Assembly: GCF_031884435.1 (NCBI RefSeq)
Contig: NZ_CP134779.1
Coordinates: forward strand, 3,410,001-3,474,000
Length of the DNA stretch: 64,000 bases
Direction: 5' to 3'
Origin: Bosea sp. 685
GTDB lineage: Bacteria; Pseudomonadota; Alphaproteobacteria; Rhizobiales; Beijerinckiaceae
In this document: positions 1 to 8,447 of the stretch, in pieces
Layout of the letters: the number at the start of each line of letters is the position of its first letter
How positions within the stretch are numbered: position 1 is the first letter of the stretch
The notes under the pieces: generated by a model
Database searches by the model: none
Told to the model about the DNA's origin: nothing
The model's input: only the letters and a program-made list of their open reading frames with translations
Position numbers and translations under genes: made by a program

Positions 1-147
1 CAGCTCGAAGCTTTTCCCGACACCAGCAATCCCGGCTATTTCCTGGTCAAGGCCTCCGCCTCGCTGCTGGCCCTGCTGGTCCTGCTTCAAGCCATCGCCG
101 ACATCCTGCGCGGCGATGCCCCGGCCAGTGGGGCGCAAGAGCCGTGA
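1..147 (+). CDS. TRAP transporter small permease, C-terminal fragment
   Basis: Only the last 48 codons are inside the window. The peptide contains one hydrophobic segment (LLALLVLLQAIADIL) followed by a short polar tail, as at the end of DctQ-type small permeases of TRAP transporters. The call leans on the next gene, a large permease that starts inside this stop codon (GTGA overlap at 144-147), which is the usual DctQ-DctM arrangement. The substrate cannot be told because the binding protein lies outside the window. Confidence 0.7.
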   Translation, partial: QLEAFPDTSNPGYFLVKASASLLALLVLLQAIADILRGDAPASGAQEP

Positions 148-1598
148 CGCCCATCCTCGGCCTGCTCATGCTGCTCGGCGTCGCGCTCGGCGCCGTCGCC
201 ACCGGCCTGCCCGTCTGGGGCATCCTGATCGGCGTCGCCAATCTGGGCGCGGCCCTGGCCATGCTGACGGGCGCAATCGAGCCCGGCATCTTCTTTGCCC
301 TGCCCAATCGTGTCGTCGGCCTGCTCGAATCCGACCTGCTCCAGGCCTTGCCGCTCTTCGCCGCGATGGGTGCGTTGCTCAACCGACTGCCGCTGACCGA
401 CACGCTGTTTCGCGCGGGCCTCGGCCTGTCGGGCGGCCGGCCCAGCGGCGCCCCGGCGGCAGCGCTCATGCTTGGCGCCGTGCTGGGGCCGATGAACGGC
501 TCGGTCAGCGCGAATGCGATCGCGCTCACCCGCTCGGTCGAGCCGGGGCTGACGCGCCGCCATGTCAGGCCGGCGGACCGGATCGCGCTGATCGCGGTGG
601 CAAGCACGCTGGGCGTGCTGGTGCCGCCCTCGCTTGTGCTCATCCTGCTCGGCGACGCGATGATGACCGCCCACACCATCGCGCTGAACAGCACGGGCCG
701 CATCGCGCGGATCGTCAACACGCAGGACGTGTTCCGCGGCGCGATGCTGCCGGCCGCGCTGTTCCTCGCCGCCTGCCTCGTCATCGCGACGGTTCGCAGC
801 CTGCGGACGCGGGGCACGAGCACGCTGCGCGAGCGCCTGAGCCTGCGCGACTGGATCACCGCAGGCGCGACGCTCTGCTTCATCGCGACGCTGCTCGCCG
901 GCGTCGCCAGCGGCGCCTTCTACGCGGTCGAGGCAGCGGCGATGGGCGCGGTCGGGCTCTGCCTTGCCGGCTGGCTCGGCGGCGGGCTGGACGGCGCGCG
1001 CCTGCGCGGCGCGCTCGACGACACCATCGCCATGACGGGCGCGCTGCTCGCCCTGCTGATCGCCGCCACGACCTTCACGCTCGTCTTCCGCATCCTCGGC
1101 AGCGACAAGCTGATCGCCTCCTGGATGAGCGCCGCCCCGGGTGGGACGCTCGGAATCGTGCTGCTCGGGCTTGGCATCATCGCGCTCGCCGCCTTCGTGC
1201 TCGACGCCTTCGAGATCATCTTCGTACTGATCCCGATCATCATGCCGCCGATGCTGATGCGGGCCGACGACGCCGTCTGGGTCGCGGTCTTGACCCTGCT
1301 CGTGCTGCAGACGAGCTTTCTGCTGCCGCCGCTCGGCTATGCGCTGATGATGACGCGCAGCGCCGCCAGCGCCCGCGCGCCGCTCGGAGCGATAGCGAAA
1401 AGCCTCGCGCCCTTCCTGGTCGCGCAGATGTTGCTCGTCGCGGCCGTCATCGCCTGGCCCGCGCTGACGCATCCGGGCGGGGCCAGCCAGGCTATCGCCG
1501 CGCAGCCGACCGCTTCGGAGGCCGATATCCAGCAGCGCTTCCAGCAGATGATGCCGCCGCCGCTCGAGATGCCGGATCTGGGCCCGCCCAAGCTTTGA
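144..1598 (+). CDS. TRAP transporter large permease (DctM-like)
   Basis: A 484-residue, highly hydrophobic protein with about twelve predicted membrane segments. Typical DctM signatures are visible: the N-terminal segments with PNRVVGLLES, the GPMNGSVSANAIAL loop, the TLGVLVPPSLVLILLGD segment near residue 155, and the late FEIIFVLIPIIMPP and QTSFLLPPLGYALMM segments. DctM forms the membrane part of a sodium-driven, binding-protein-dependent importer of organic acids in the inner membrane. It starts with GTG overlapping the stop of the small permease. The tail after residue 455 (Gln/Pro/Met rich) is longer than usual. The substrate is unknown; the TRAP binding protein is presumably upstream of the window. 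Confidence 0.9.
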   Translation: MTPILGLLMLLGVALGAVATGLPVWGILIGVANLGAALAMLTGAIEPGIFFALPNRVVGLLESDLLQALPLFAAMGALLNRLPLTDTLFRAGLGLSGGRPSGAPAAALMLGAVLGPMNGSVSANAIALTRSVEPGLTRRHVRPADRIALIAVASTLGVLVPPSLVLILLGDAMMTAHTIALNSTGRIARIVNTQDVFRGAMLPAALFLAACLVIATVRSLRTRGTSTLRERLSLRDWITAGATLCFIATLLAGVASGAFYAVEAAAMGAVGLCLAGWLGGGLDGARLRGALDDTIAMTGALLALLIAATTFTLVFRILGSDKLIASWMSAAPGGTLGIVLLGLGIIALAAFVLDAFEIIFVLIPIIMPPMLMRADDAVWVAVLTLLVLQTSFLLPPLGYALMMTRSAASARAPLGAIAKSLAPFLVAQMLLVAAVIAWPALTHPGGASQAIAAQPTASEADIQQRFQQMMPPPLEMPDLGPPKL

Positions 1599-1614
1599 GT
1601 TGAAACGCTCCGCA

Positions 1615-1660
1615 GCTTGGTCGAAAGGCTTGGTCGAAAGGCTTGGCCAAAAGGCTTGGG
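1615..1660. repeat. Short tandem repeat, 13-bp unit
   Basis: About three and a half head-to-tail copies of a 13-bp unit (GCTTGGTCGAAAG; third copy GCTTGGCCAAAAG; partial fourth) lie between the TRAP permease and bpt. It is in the 5' region of bpt, and no coding role is apparent. Confidence 0.8.
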
Positions 1661-1757
1661 CCCAGCCATCGCCGTTCGCGTGACGTTGCCATTTCCACCA
1701 AGCAGGAACATGATCTAGACTTCGCGGTCATCAGCAGCAGGTTCGAAGGTTCGAGAC

Positions 1758-2504
1758 GTGACGCGCCCGTTGCGGGATGCCCCGCAATTTTACCTGACGT
1801 CGCCAACCACGTGCCCCTATTTGCCGGGGCGCGAAGAGCGCAAGGTGTTCACGCATCTCGTGGGCGCGCGTGCGCGCGACCTCAACGACGTGCTGAGCCA
1901 AGGCGGCTTTCGGCGCTCGCAGAGCATCGCCTATCGCCCGGCCTGCGAGACCTGCCGGGCCTGCGTCTCGGTGCGGGTCTGCGTCGACGACTTCCGGCCG
2001 TCGCGCGGCTTCCGCAAGGTGGTGTCGCGCAACAGCGACCTGATCGGCCAGGTGCTGCCGCCGCAGCCGCGCTCCGAGCACTATTCGCTGTTCCGCTCCT
2101 ATCTCGACGAACGCCACCCCGAGGGCGGCATGGCGACGATGTCGGCGCTCGATTTCGCGATGATGGTCGAGGACAGCCATGTCGAGACATCGCTGATCGA
2201 GTACCGTCGGCGCGGTCCCGATAGCGGCTTCACCGGTCGCGGCCAGGGCGATCTCTTCGCGATGGCGCTGACCGACACGCTGAGCGACGGGCTCTCGATG
2301 GTCTATTCGGTGTTCGACCCCAATCTGGAGGCGCGTTCGCTCGGCACCTTCATGGTGCTCGATCATATCGAGCGCGCCCGCAAGCTCGGCCTTCCCTATG
2401 TCTATCTCGGCTATTGGGTCGAGGGCTCGCCCAAGATGGCCTACAAGGCCCGTTTCCTGCCCCAGGAACGCCTGTCTCCCTTGGGCTGGGAACGTGTCGA
2501 CTAG
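1758..2504 (+). CDS. bpt: Aspartate/glutamate leucyltransferase (bacterial ATE family)
   Basis: A 248-residue protein that transfers leucine from leucyl-tRNA to N-terminal Asp or Glu of proteins, marking them for ClpS/ClpAP degradation (N-degron pathway, cytoplasm). The N-terminal cysteine cluster of the ATE family is visible ([15 protein letters not shown], then [11 protein letters not shown]), and the C-terminal half carries the GNAT-like core with SMVYSVFDP and [15 protein letters not shown]. The length matches the family. A GTG start is chosen because the conserved N-terminal cysteine block begins about 18 residues later. Its TAG stop is the first part of a dispersed repeat. Confidence 0.95.
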   Translation: MTRPLRDAPQFYLTSPTTCPYLPGREERKVFTHLVGARARDLNDVLSQGGFRRSQSIAYRPACETCRACVSVRVCVDDFRPSRGFRKVVSRNSDLIGQVLPPQPRSEHYSLFRSYLDERHPEGGMATMSALDFAMMVEDSHVETSLIEYRRRGPDSGFTGRGQGDLFAMALTDTLSDGLSMVYSVFDPNLEARSLGTFMVLDHIERARKLGLPYVYLGYWVEGSPKMAYKARFLPQERLSPLGWERVD

Positions 2505-2609
2505 AGCAATTTCCGATCCAACCGGATCGGAAATTGCTCCTGCTCTTTGCTTTAACGCGCTTTCTTCACGCGAACCGGCATCCACTTCGCTCGAAAGCGC
2601 TTTGCCCTA
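2501..2609. repeat. Dispersed intergenic repeat, copy A
   Basis: Begins at the bpt stop codon (CTAGAGCAATTTCC...). The first part is a perfect 16-bp inverted repeat, 2504-2519 with 2524-2539 around a 4-nt loop, followed by a conserved stretch (TTTAACGCG, CTTCACGCGAACCGGCA, CCACTTCGCTCGAAA). The same sequence, about 85-90 % identical by eye, occurs at 36521-36629, again starting at a stop codon. It may act as a bidirectional terminator-like hairpin, although there is no U-tract. Confidence 0.85.
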
Positions 2610-2739
2610 GCTAAACCGATTGAAACGCATTCGCGCCGCGCGAAAAACGCGCTTGCGGCAGCCCTGCCCTGCCCGCACTCTGACGCCAACCGGTCCGGGC
2701 GACACATTCGTCGCATGCAGAGACCAGCGCGGAGGAATT

Positions 2740-3387
2740 ATGAGCGAAGACCTGACCCTGCGGCTCGAGCGCTGCTACACCGGCATCATCCATGACGTGA
2801 TGCGCGCCATGGGACTGACCGATTTCACCTTGCCGCCGGAGCTGCGCCCGCTCCTGCCCGGAACCAAGCTGGCGGGCCCCGCCTTCACTGTCGAAGGCAA
2901 GACCGGCGAGTTCGACGCGCATGAGACCCTGCTCGGCTGGACCGGCCTGCTCTCGGCCGCCAGGCCCGGCCATGTCTGGGTCTGCCAGCCCAACACCGAG
3001 GAGGTTGCGCTGATGGGCGAACTCTCGGCCGAGACGCTGAAGAACAAGGGCGTGCGCGGCTGCGTCATCGACGGCCTCTCGCGCGACACCGAATTCATGA
3101 TCGAGATGGGCTTCCAGGCCTATTTCAAGGCCTATACGCCGCGCGACATCGTCGGATTCTGGCTGCCCAAGACGATCGACGAACCGATCAAGATCGGCAC
3201 CGTCTGGATCCGGCCGGGCGACTACATCCTCGGCGACCGCGACGGCGTGGTGCGGATTCCCATCGAGGTGATCGAGGAGGTTCTGGACAAGTCCGAAGCC
3301 GCGATCTCGACCGAGAACAAGGTCCGCACCGCAATCCTGGCCGGCACCGACCCGCAAGCCGCTTATCTGCAGTTCGGCAAATTCTGA
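2740..3387 (+). CDS. RraA family protein (HMG/CHA aldolase-like)
   Basis: A 215-residue member of the RraA/4-hydroxy-4-methyl-2-oxoglutarate aldolase family (class II pyruvate aldolases). The signature GVRGCVIDGLSRDTEF at about residues 104-119 contains the conserved Arg-Asp pair used for substrate and metal binding. The ATG at 2740 follows a strong GGAGGAATT site; an upstream in-frame extension is non-homologous. The stop overlaps the next start (TGATG), so it is translationally coupled to a two-part UxaA dehydratase. The operon suggests dehydration of a sugar acid or hydroxy acid followed by aldol cleavage or decarboxylation; the substrate is not readable from sequence. RNase E inhibition, the role of E. 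coli RraA, is less likely here. Confidence 0.85.
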   Translation: MSEDLTLRLERCYTGIIHDVMRAMGLTDFTLPPELRPLLPGTKLAGPAFTVEGKTGEFDAHETLLGWTGLLSAARPGHVWVCQPNTEEVALMGELSAETLKNKGVRGCVIDGLSRDTEFMIEMGFQAYFKAYTPRDIVGFWLPKTIDEPIKIGTVWIRPGDYILGDRDGVVRIPIEVIEEVLDKSEAAISTENKVRTAILAGTDPQAAYLQFGKF

Positions 3388-3737
3388 TGCAGATCCAGAT
3401 CAGCAAGAACCTGCACGATCCGCGCCTGATCCTGCTCGACCCGCGCGACAACGTCTTCGTCGCGCGGATGCGGCTGCCCGCCGGCGAGGCGATCGAGACC
3501 GGCGCAGGCAAGGCAGCCCTCGACCGCGACATCCCGCTCGCCCACAAGATCGCGCGGCAGGCGATCGCGCCCGGCGAGAAGATCCTGAAATATGGCGCGC
3601 CGATCGGCGTCGCAACGGTCGCGATCGCCGCGGGTTGCCATGTCCATGTCCAGAACATGAAGAGCGACTACACGCCGACCTACCATCTGGAAGACGAGCG
3701 CAAGGAAGACGAACACAAGACGGGGATGAACGCATGA
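3387..3737 (+). CDS. UxaA family hydro-lyase, small (SAF-domain) subunit
   Basis: A 116-residue protein with a SAF domain as found at the N-terminus of altronate/galactarate dehydratases: LPAGEAIETGAG near residue 31 and a His-Val-His (GCHVHVQNM) at about 84-92, the family's metal and substrate site. It is separate from the large subunit rather than fused, as in SuyA of sulfolactate sulfo-lyase and some split altronate or galactarate dehydratases. Start and stop overlap the neighbours by 1-4 nt, so the three genes are one operon. The C-terminal tail is highly charged (EDERKEDEHK). Confidence 0.85.
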   Translation: MQIQISKNLHDPRLILLDPRDNVFVARMRLPAGEAIETGAGKAALDRDIPLAHKIARQAIAPGEKILKYGAPIGVATVAIAAGCHVHVQNMKSDYTPTYHLEDERKEDEHKTGMNA

Positions 3738-4933
3738 CCGAGCTTGCCGGCTATCTGCGCTCAGACGGGCGCAAGGGCATCCGCAACACCGTCGCGGTCG
3801 CCTATCTCGTCGAATGCGCCCACCATGTCGCCCGTGAGATCGCCCTGCCCTGGCGCGAGAACGACGTCCATGTCATCGGCTTTCCCGGCTGCTATCCCAA
3901 TGCCTATGCCGAAAAGATGATGGAGCGGCTCTGCACCCACCCCAATGTCGGGGCGGTGCTGATGGTCTCGCTCGGCTGCGAGAGCTTCAACAAATATGCG
4001 CTGGAGCGCGTCGTCGCGGCCTCGGGCCGGCCGGTGAAGACGATCATCATCCAGGGCACCGGCGGCACCCGCGCCTCGATCAAAGAGGGGCGCGCCTGGG
4101 TCGAGGCGCAGCGCACCGTGCTCGACCAGCAGGAAACGGTGCCGATGGCGGTGTCCGAGCTCATTATCGGCACGGTTTGCGGCGGCTCCGACGGCACCTC
4201 CGGCATTACCGGAAACCCGGCTGCGGGGCGCGCCTTCGATCAGCTCATCACCGAGGGCGCTGCCTGCATTTTTGAGGAAACCGGCGAATTGATCGGCTGC
4301 GAGCACATCATGGCGGCGCGCGCGATCACGCCCGAGCTCGGCCGGATCCTGGAGCAGTCCGTCGCCAAGGCGGCGCGCTATTACGCGACGCTGGGCTATG
4401 GCTCCTTCGCCGCCGGCAATGCCGAGGGTGGGCTCTCGACCATCGAGGAGAAATCGATGGGCGCCTATGCCAAGTCGGGGGTATCCGCCATTTCCGGCCT
4501 GCTCAAGCCCGGCGACATCCCGCCGCGCGGCGGACTCTACCTGCTCGATGTCGTGCCCGATGGCGAGGTGCGCTTCGGCTTCCCCAACATCAACGACAAT
4601 GCCGAGATCGCGGAGCTGATCGCCTGCGGCGCGCATTGCGTGCTGTTCGTGACGGGACGCGGCTCGGTCGTCGGCTCGGCGATTTCGCCCGTCGTGAAGA
4701 TCTGCGCCAATCCCGAGACCTATCGGCGCATGCAAGACGACATGGATGTCGATGCCGGCCGCATTCTCGAGGGACGCGCCGGGCTCGATCAGGTCGGCAC
4801 GGAAATCCGCGATCTCGTGGTCTCATTGGGCCAGGGCGCGCGGACCAAGTCCGAGGAACTCGGGCATCAGGAATTCATCCTGACCTATAAGAGCTTCGAG
4901 CCATTGGGCCCGTCCTGCCTGCCGACCGGCTGA
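3734..4933 (+). CDS. UxaA family hydro-lyase, large subunit
   Basis: A 399-residue protein homologous to the C-terminal catalytic part of altronate/galactarate dehydratase (GD_AH_C) and to SuyB. Visible markers are GYLRSDGRKGIRNTVAV at the start, the FPGCYPNAYAE segment, the SLGCES cysteine and the VCGGSDGTSGITGNPA stretch. It starts by ATGA overlap with the small subunit; an in-frame extension into that gene (from 3635) is spurious. With the preceding SAF protein it should form the complete enzyme. Substrate candidates known for the family are altronate, galactarate and 3-sulfolactate; an RraA aldolase in the same operon favours a sugar acid or related hydroxy acid over sulfolactate, but this is inference. 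Confidence 0.87.
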   Translation: MTELAGYLRSDGRKGIRNTVAVAYLVECAHHVAREIALPWRENDVHVIGFPGCYPNAYAEKMMERLCTHPNVGAVLMVSLGCESFNKYALERVVAASGRPVKTIIIQGTGGTRASIKEGRAWVEAQRTVLDQQETVPMAVSELIIGTVCGGSDGTSGITGNPAAGRAFDQLITEGAACIFEETGELIGCEHIMAARAITPELGRILEQSVAKAARYYATLGYGSFAAGNAEGGLSTIEEKSMGAYAKSGVSAISGLLKPGDIPPRGGLYLLDVVPDGEVRFGFPNINDNAEIAELIACGAHCVLFVTGRGSVVGSAISPVVKICANPETYRRMQDDMDVDAGRILEGRAGLDQVGTEIRDLVVSLGQGARTKSEELGHQEFILTYKSFEPLGPSCLPTG

Positions 4934-5079
4934 CAGCGCCCGCCAGCGGGATGGACCACCACCCCGACAGGTTTTGTTCACGCCAATATGGGGCAATTGT
5001 TGCGCGGTGGGCGCCTTGAGCCACAATGAGGCAAGCTTCGCGCAAGCTTGGCATGCTCTGGTAACGGCTTGGGGGCGTC

Positions 5080-6159
5080 ATGCTGGACTCCTTGTACAAA
5101 CTTGCTAGCGAGACCTCGGCGGAGTCGCGCCGTCGCCTGCTCCACGTGGTCACGAAGCTGTTTTTCTACGATCCTGACCCGACGGTGACGTCGAAATATC
5201 ACTATGGCGAGATCGCGCTCTCGTCGCTGGGGCACATCAACCGGCGAGCACGCCAGACCTATGCGGACGAGGTTGCGGCGGAACCGAACCTGCCACGCAG
5301 CGTCGCCAATGCCCTGGCCGGCGATCCCGACAGCGAGGTTGCGCGCCTCGTCCTGCGGCTTTCGCCAGTCCTGACCGATCGCGACCTCGCCGCCATCGCC
5401 CTGAACCAATCGCAGGAGCATCTCACCGCGATCGCCGAACGTGCGCGCTTGTCGGAAAAGGTGACCGATATCCTGGTCGAGCGTGGCGATAATGGCGTGC
5501 TGAAGACGGTCGGCGGCAATGAGGGCGCGCAATTCTCCGACAACGGCTTCGACCACCTGCTGGAGCGCGGCCGCGAGGAGCGGGAGATCCACCGGACGGT
5601 CGCAGTCCGCTCGGATCTCACCGAGGAGCGAGCCGAGCGCGTGATGCGCATCCTTGCCGAGCTCGGCGGTGAAGACGGCGGCAATGCCGATGCGAAGGAC
5701 GAGGCCGGCGCCATCGCCCAGCAGGCTCGCCAGCAGCGGCTCGAGGTGACCGGCCTTCTGACGGATCTGGCGGCGAAGACACGCCTGCTGGACGACGTTC
5801 TGCTCATGCTCGCAGAGGAAGATCGCGCCTATCATCTCGCCCAGGTCATCGCTCGGGAGGCCGAGATCGCGGTCGAGCATGCGCTTCGAACCCTGTTGCG
5901 CCGGGACACCAACGGCATTGCCTTGGCCTGCCGCGCGCTGGATGTCGGCTATCCCGCCTTTGCGGCGATCCTGGCCCTGCGGGCGAGACGGTTGATGTTC
6001 GCCAATAAGCGCATCGAGGATGATCTGCGTCACTACGCCCAGATCGATTCGGCCGCGGCCGAGCGCGGCATGCGCTTCACCCGCATGAAGGCCAAGCTCT
6101 CGGGGGACGCGCCGGGCAAGACGATCGAGCTTCAAACCGATACCCGGCGCCGGCCCTAG
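5080..6159 (+). CDS. DUF2336 domain protein, paralogue 1
   Basis: A 359-residue alpha-helical protein of the alphaproteobacterial DUF2336 family, whose function is not established. Conserved blocks are AGDPDSEVARLVLRLSPVLTD at about 85-106, the LSEKVTDILVERGD block, and the AEEDRAYHLAQV block. The pattern of repeated short helices resembles HEAT-like repeats. A second copy with the same block order lies at 8448-9473. The ATG at 5080 is preceded by GGGGGC. The TAG stop (6157-6159) lies inside the first bases of the inverted-repeat element at 6157-6422; removing the element and one TA restores TAA at the same codon. Confidence 0.85.
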   Translation: MLDSLYKLASETSAESRRRLLHVVTKLFFYDPDPTVTSKYHYGEIALSSLGHINRRARQTYADEVAAEPNLPRSVANALAGDPDSEVARLVLRLSPVLTDRDLAAIALNQSQEHLTAIAERARLSEKVTDILVERGDNGVLKTVGGNEGAQFSDNGFDHLLERGREEREIHRTVAVRSDLTEERAERVMRILAELGGEDGGNADAKDEAGAIAQQARQQRLEVTGLLTDLAAKTRLLDDVLLMLAEEDRAYHLAQVIAREAEIAVEHALRTLLRRDTNGIALACRALDVGYPAFAAILALRARRLMFANKRIEDDLRHYAQIDSAAAERGMRFTRMKAKLSGDAPGKTIELQTDTRRRP

Positions 6160-6422
6160 AGGTTGCTATGGACTATGGGGGCGATTTGATGAGGTCAAAA
6201 CGCCGGAGATGGGAGGAGCATTGCGCAGACGATACCGTTGGTATCGGCAAGCGATGCGACGCTGCAGCTCCGCCGTTTTCACCTCACCCGTAGGGCGCGG
6301 CGCTTTTGCGCGACTGCGGCGTCGTTCTTCGTAGCAAACCGAAAGGTTTGCGTCCTCGAACTTCTGGCATTCGCGCAAAATCGCCAGCGTCAAATCATCC
6401 CCATAGTCCATAGCAACCTCTA
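6157..6422. mobile_element. 266-bp structured inverted-repeat element (MITE-like) with TA ends
   Basis: The ends are inverted repeats of 33 bp, 6157-6189 against 6390-6422, matching at 31 of 33 positions (TAGAGGTTGCTATGGACTAT at the outer end). Nested inside is a second inverted repeat, 6190-6208 against 6268-6286 (17 of 19). A third helix, 6299-6313 against 6371-6385 (14 of 15), is capped by a hairpin GCAAACC-GAAA-GGTTTGC at 6334-6351, and GATACC/GGTATC caps the second. As RNA or single-stranded DNA it would fold into a three-way junction. Both ends carry TA, the duplication expected of IS630/Tc1-type transposition. It contains an 81-codon minus-strand ORF (6166-6411) that starts in one arm and ends in the other; I do not call it a gene. 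Confidence 0.75.
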
Positions 6423-6518
6423 AGGTTCGTTCAAGCGCCTGTCTCATCGCGCAGGCTGTCGCCCGGATTGGCGATTGACCAAACGGATGACCCGCCTTAG
6501 CCGGTGGATATGGGCGGG

Positions 6519-6893
6519 ATGATCGACAGGATCAGGCTGGGACGCGGCGCGGTTGCGCTGGTCCTGGCCTATGCGCTCATCCTGCAAGGCGTGCTCTATG
6601 CGATCGGGACGGGTCTTGCCGCCTCGCCCGCCAACACGCTGACGCATGTTCTTTGCACGCCGGGCGTCACGGTCACGCAGGACATCCCCGGCAACCCGGC
6701 TCCAACGCCCGATTGCTGCGTCATGGGCTGCGCCTCGATCGCGGGCGCACTGCCTGCGCCCGATGCCATCGCCCTGCCCGCACGCAGCAACCGCTTCGCC
6801 GCGGTGGAGGCGGCAGAGCGCTGCCAGAGCGCGCCGTTGCGCGCAGCGCTCCTCTACCCCCTGGGCGCACGCGCCCCACCCGTCCTGAGCTGA
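6519..6893 (+). CDS. DUF2946-like small membrane/secreted protein
   Basis: About 124 residues: an N-terminal hydrophobic segment (GAVALVLAYALILQGVLYAI) followed by a Cys-rich region (HVLCTPG, then PDCCVMGC) and a low-complexity Ala-rich tail. This layout matches DUF2946-type proteins, which often precede PepSY or metal-related membrane genes. The function is unknown; the cysteines could bind a metal. GTG 6504 and ATG 6510 are alternative starts; ATG 6519 places the membrane segment where homologues have it. It lies 35 nt upstream of the PepSY gene and is probably cotranscribed with it. Confidence 0.6.
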   Translation: MIDRIRLGRGAVALVLAYALILQGVLYAIGTGLAASPANTLTHVLCTPGVTVTQDIPGNPAPTPDCCVMGCASIAGALPAPDAIALPARSNRFAAVEAAERCQSAPLRAALLYPLGARAPPVLS

Positions 6894-6928
6894 ACCCGCC
6901 CGTTCTTCTCCAGCTCAGGACCCTTTCC

Positions 6929-8281
6929 ATGACCACCGTTTCCACGGCGGAGGCCGCGCCCATGCGCGCCGCCGACCGCGCCGCATCCTTCTATCGCGCC
7001 GTCTGGCGCTGGCATTTCTATGCCGGGCTGATGACGCTTCCCTTCCTCATCCTGCTCGCGGTGACCGGGGGGCTCTACCTGTTCCACCAGGATCTCGACA
7101 GGCTGATCCATCGCGATCTGAAGCAGGTCGAGCGGCGCGCGGAGGCGCCGCGCAAACCGAGCAAGATCGTCGCCAGCGCGCTCGCAGCGGCCCCAGGGCG
7201 AGCGGTGAAATATGTCCCGCCTGAAACCGACCGCGCCTCAGCCGAAGTGACGATCCGCGATGCCACGGGAGCGCGACAGGTCGCCTATGTCGACCCATAC
7301 GACGCCCGCGTTCTCGGCATGCTCAGTGACCGGGGGACGGTGATGTGGGTGGTGCGGCAGCTGCACAGCCTGGCCTATTTCGGGCCGGTCGCGAATGGTG
7401 TGATCGAGATCGTCGGCGGCTGGTCGATCCTGCTGGTCGCGACCGGCATCTATCTGTGGTGGCCGCGCAAAGGTGGCGGCGGCGTGGTCACGGTGCGGGG
7501 ACAACCGCGCCAGCGCGTGTTCTGGCGCGATCTCCATGCCGTGACTGGCATCTTCGCCGGAGTCTTCATCCTGTTCCTGGCGCTGTCAGGCATGCCCTGG
7601 TCCGTGCTCTGGGGCGCCAAGGTCAATGAATGGGCCAATGGCAACAATTTCGGCTATCCGGCCGGCGTGCGCGTCGCGGTGCCGATGTCGGACGATCACC
7701 TGCATCAGCATGGCCCGACCGCCTGGTCGCTCGAACAGGCAAAGATGCCGGAATCGGGCACAAATCCCGGGCAGGCGATCGGCCTCGACGCCGCCATTGC
7801 GCGCTTCGATGCACTCGGCCTCGCGCCCGGATATGCCGCGAACCTGCCCTCAGGCCCCAAGGGCGTCTATACCGGCTCGGTTTACCCCAACGACCTGTCG
7901 CGCCAGCGCGTGGTCCATCTCGACCAGTATAGCGGCGAGCCGTTGATCGATATGGGCTACGCCGATTACGGCCCCTTCGGCAAAACATTGGAATGGGGCA
8001 TCAACGTCCATATGGGCCAGGAATTCGGGTTGGCGAACCAGCTCCTGATGCTCGCCGCCTGCGTAGCCATCATCCTGCTGTCGGTCTCGGCCGGCGTGAT
8101 GTGGTGGAAGCGCCGCCCGGCCGGGCGCCTCGGCGTGCCGCCATTGCCGGCCCGCCCGGGAACGCTCTATGGCGTCTTCGCCATCCTGGCGGTCGGCGGC
8201 CTGATCTTCCCGCTTGTCGGCGCGTCGCTGATCGTGATGCTGACCCTCGATCGCCTGCTTTCGAGAAAATCACCAACTTAA
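6929..8281 (+). CDS. PepSY-associated TM domain protein
   Basis: A 450-residue inner-membrane protein. The first membrane segment (WHFYAGLMTLPFLILLAVTGGLYLF, residues about 29-54) has the His-and-Gly pattern typical of PepSY_TM proteins. Further segments follow near 155-180 (ending GIYLWWPR), 205-225 (DLHAVTGIFAGVFILFLALSG), 375-395 and 415-440. HSLAYFG and the HAVTG histidines could bind haem, as in siderophore-iron reductases of this family. Its usual role is electron transfer or iron-siderophore reduction near TonB receptors, but no receptor gene lies here, so the role is inferred only from the family. The ATG at 6929 begins after a DUF2946-like gene. Confidence 0.85.
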   Translation: MTTVSTAEAAPMRAADRAASFYRAVWRWHFYAGLMTLPFLILLAVTGGLYLFHQDLDRLIHRDLKQVERRAEAPRKPSKIVASALAAAPGRAVKYVPPETDRASAEVTIRDATGARQVAYVDPYDARVLGMLSDRGTVMWVVRQLHSLAYFGPVANGVIEIVGGWSILLVATGIYLWWPRKGGGGVVTVRGQPRQRVFWRDLHAVTGIFAGVFILFLALSGMPWSVLWGAKVNEWANGNNFGYPAGVRVAVPMSDDHLHQHGPTAWSLEQAKMPESGTNPGQAIGLDAAIARFDALGLAPGYAANLPSGPKGVYTGSVYPNDLSRQRVVHLDQYSGEPLIDMGYADYGPFGKTLEWGINVHMGQEFGLANQLLMLAACVAIILLSVSAGVMWWKRRPAGRLGVPPLPARPGTLYGVFAILAVGGLIFPLVGASLIVMLTLDRLLSRKSPT

Positions 8282-8447
8282 GGTTGTAAAATAGCTCATC
8301 TCGCGATCTTTTCGCGAGATGAGCCCGCAAATCGCACGAAAAACTCATCGATTCCGCAGCGATGCTCGGGAAACGCGCGGTCGGCTTAAGAGTAAAGCAA
8401 GTGCTGGCGCGGCATTTTACCAGCACGTCAATCACCCTGAGGGCTCG

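Noticed and set aside
6166..6411. 81-codon minus-strand ORF inside the 266-bp element
   Set aside because: Start and stop fall in the inverted arms, and the nested helices explain the sequence better than coding does. I cannot exclude expression, but I see no ribosome site or protein-like features.
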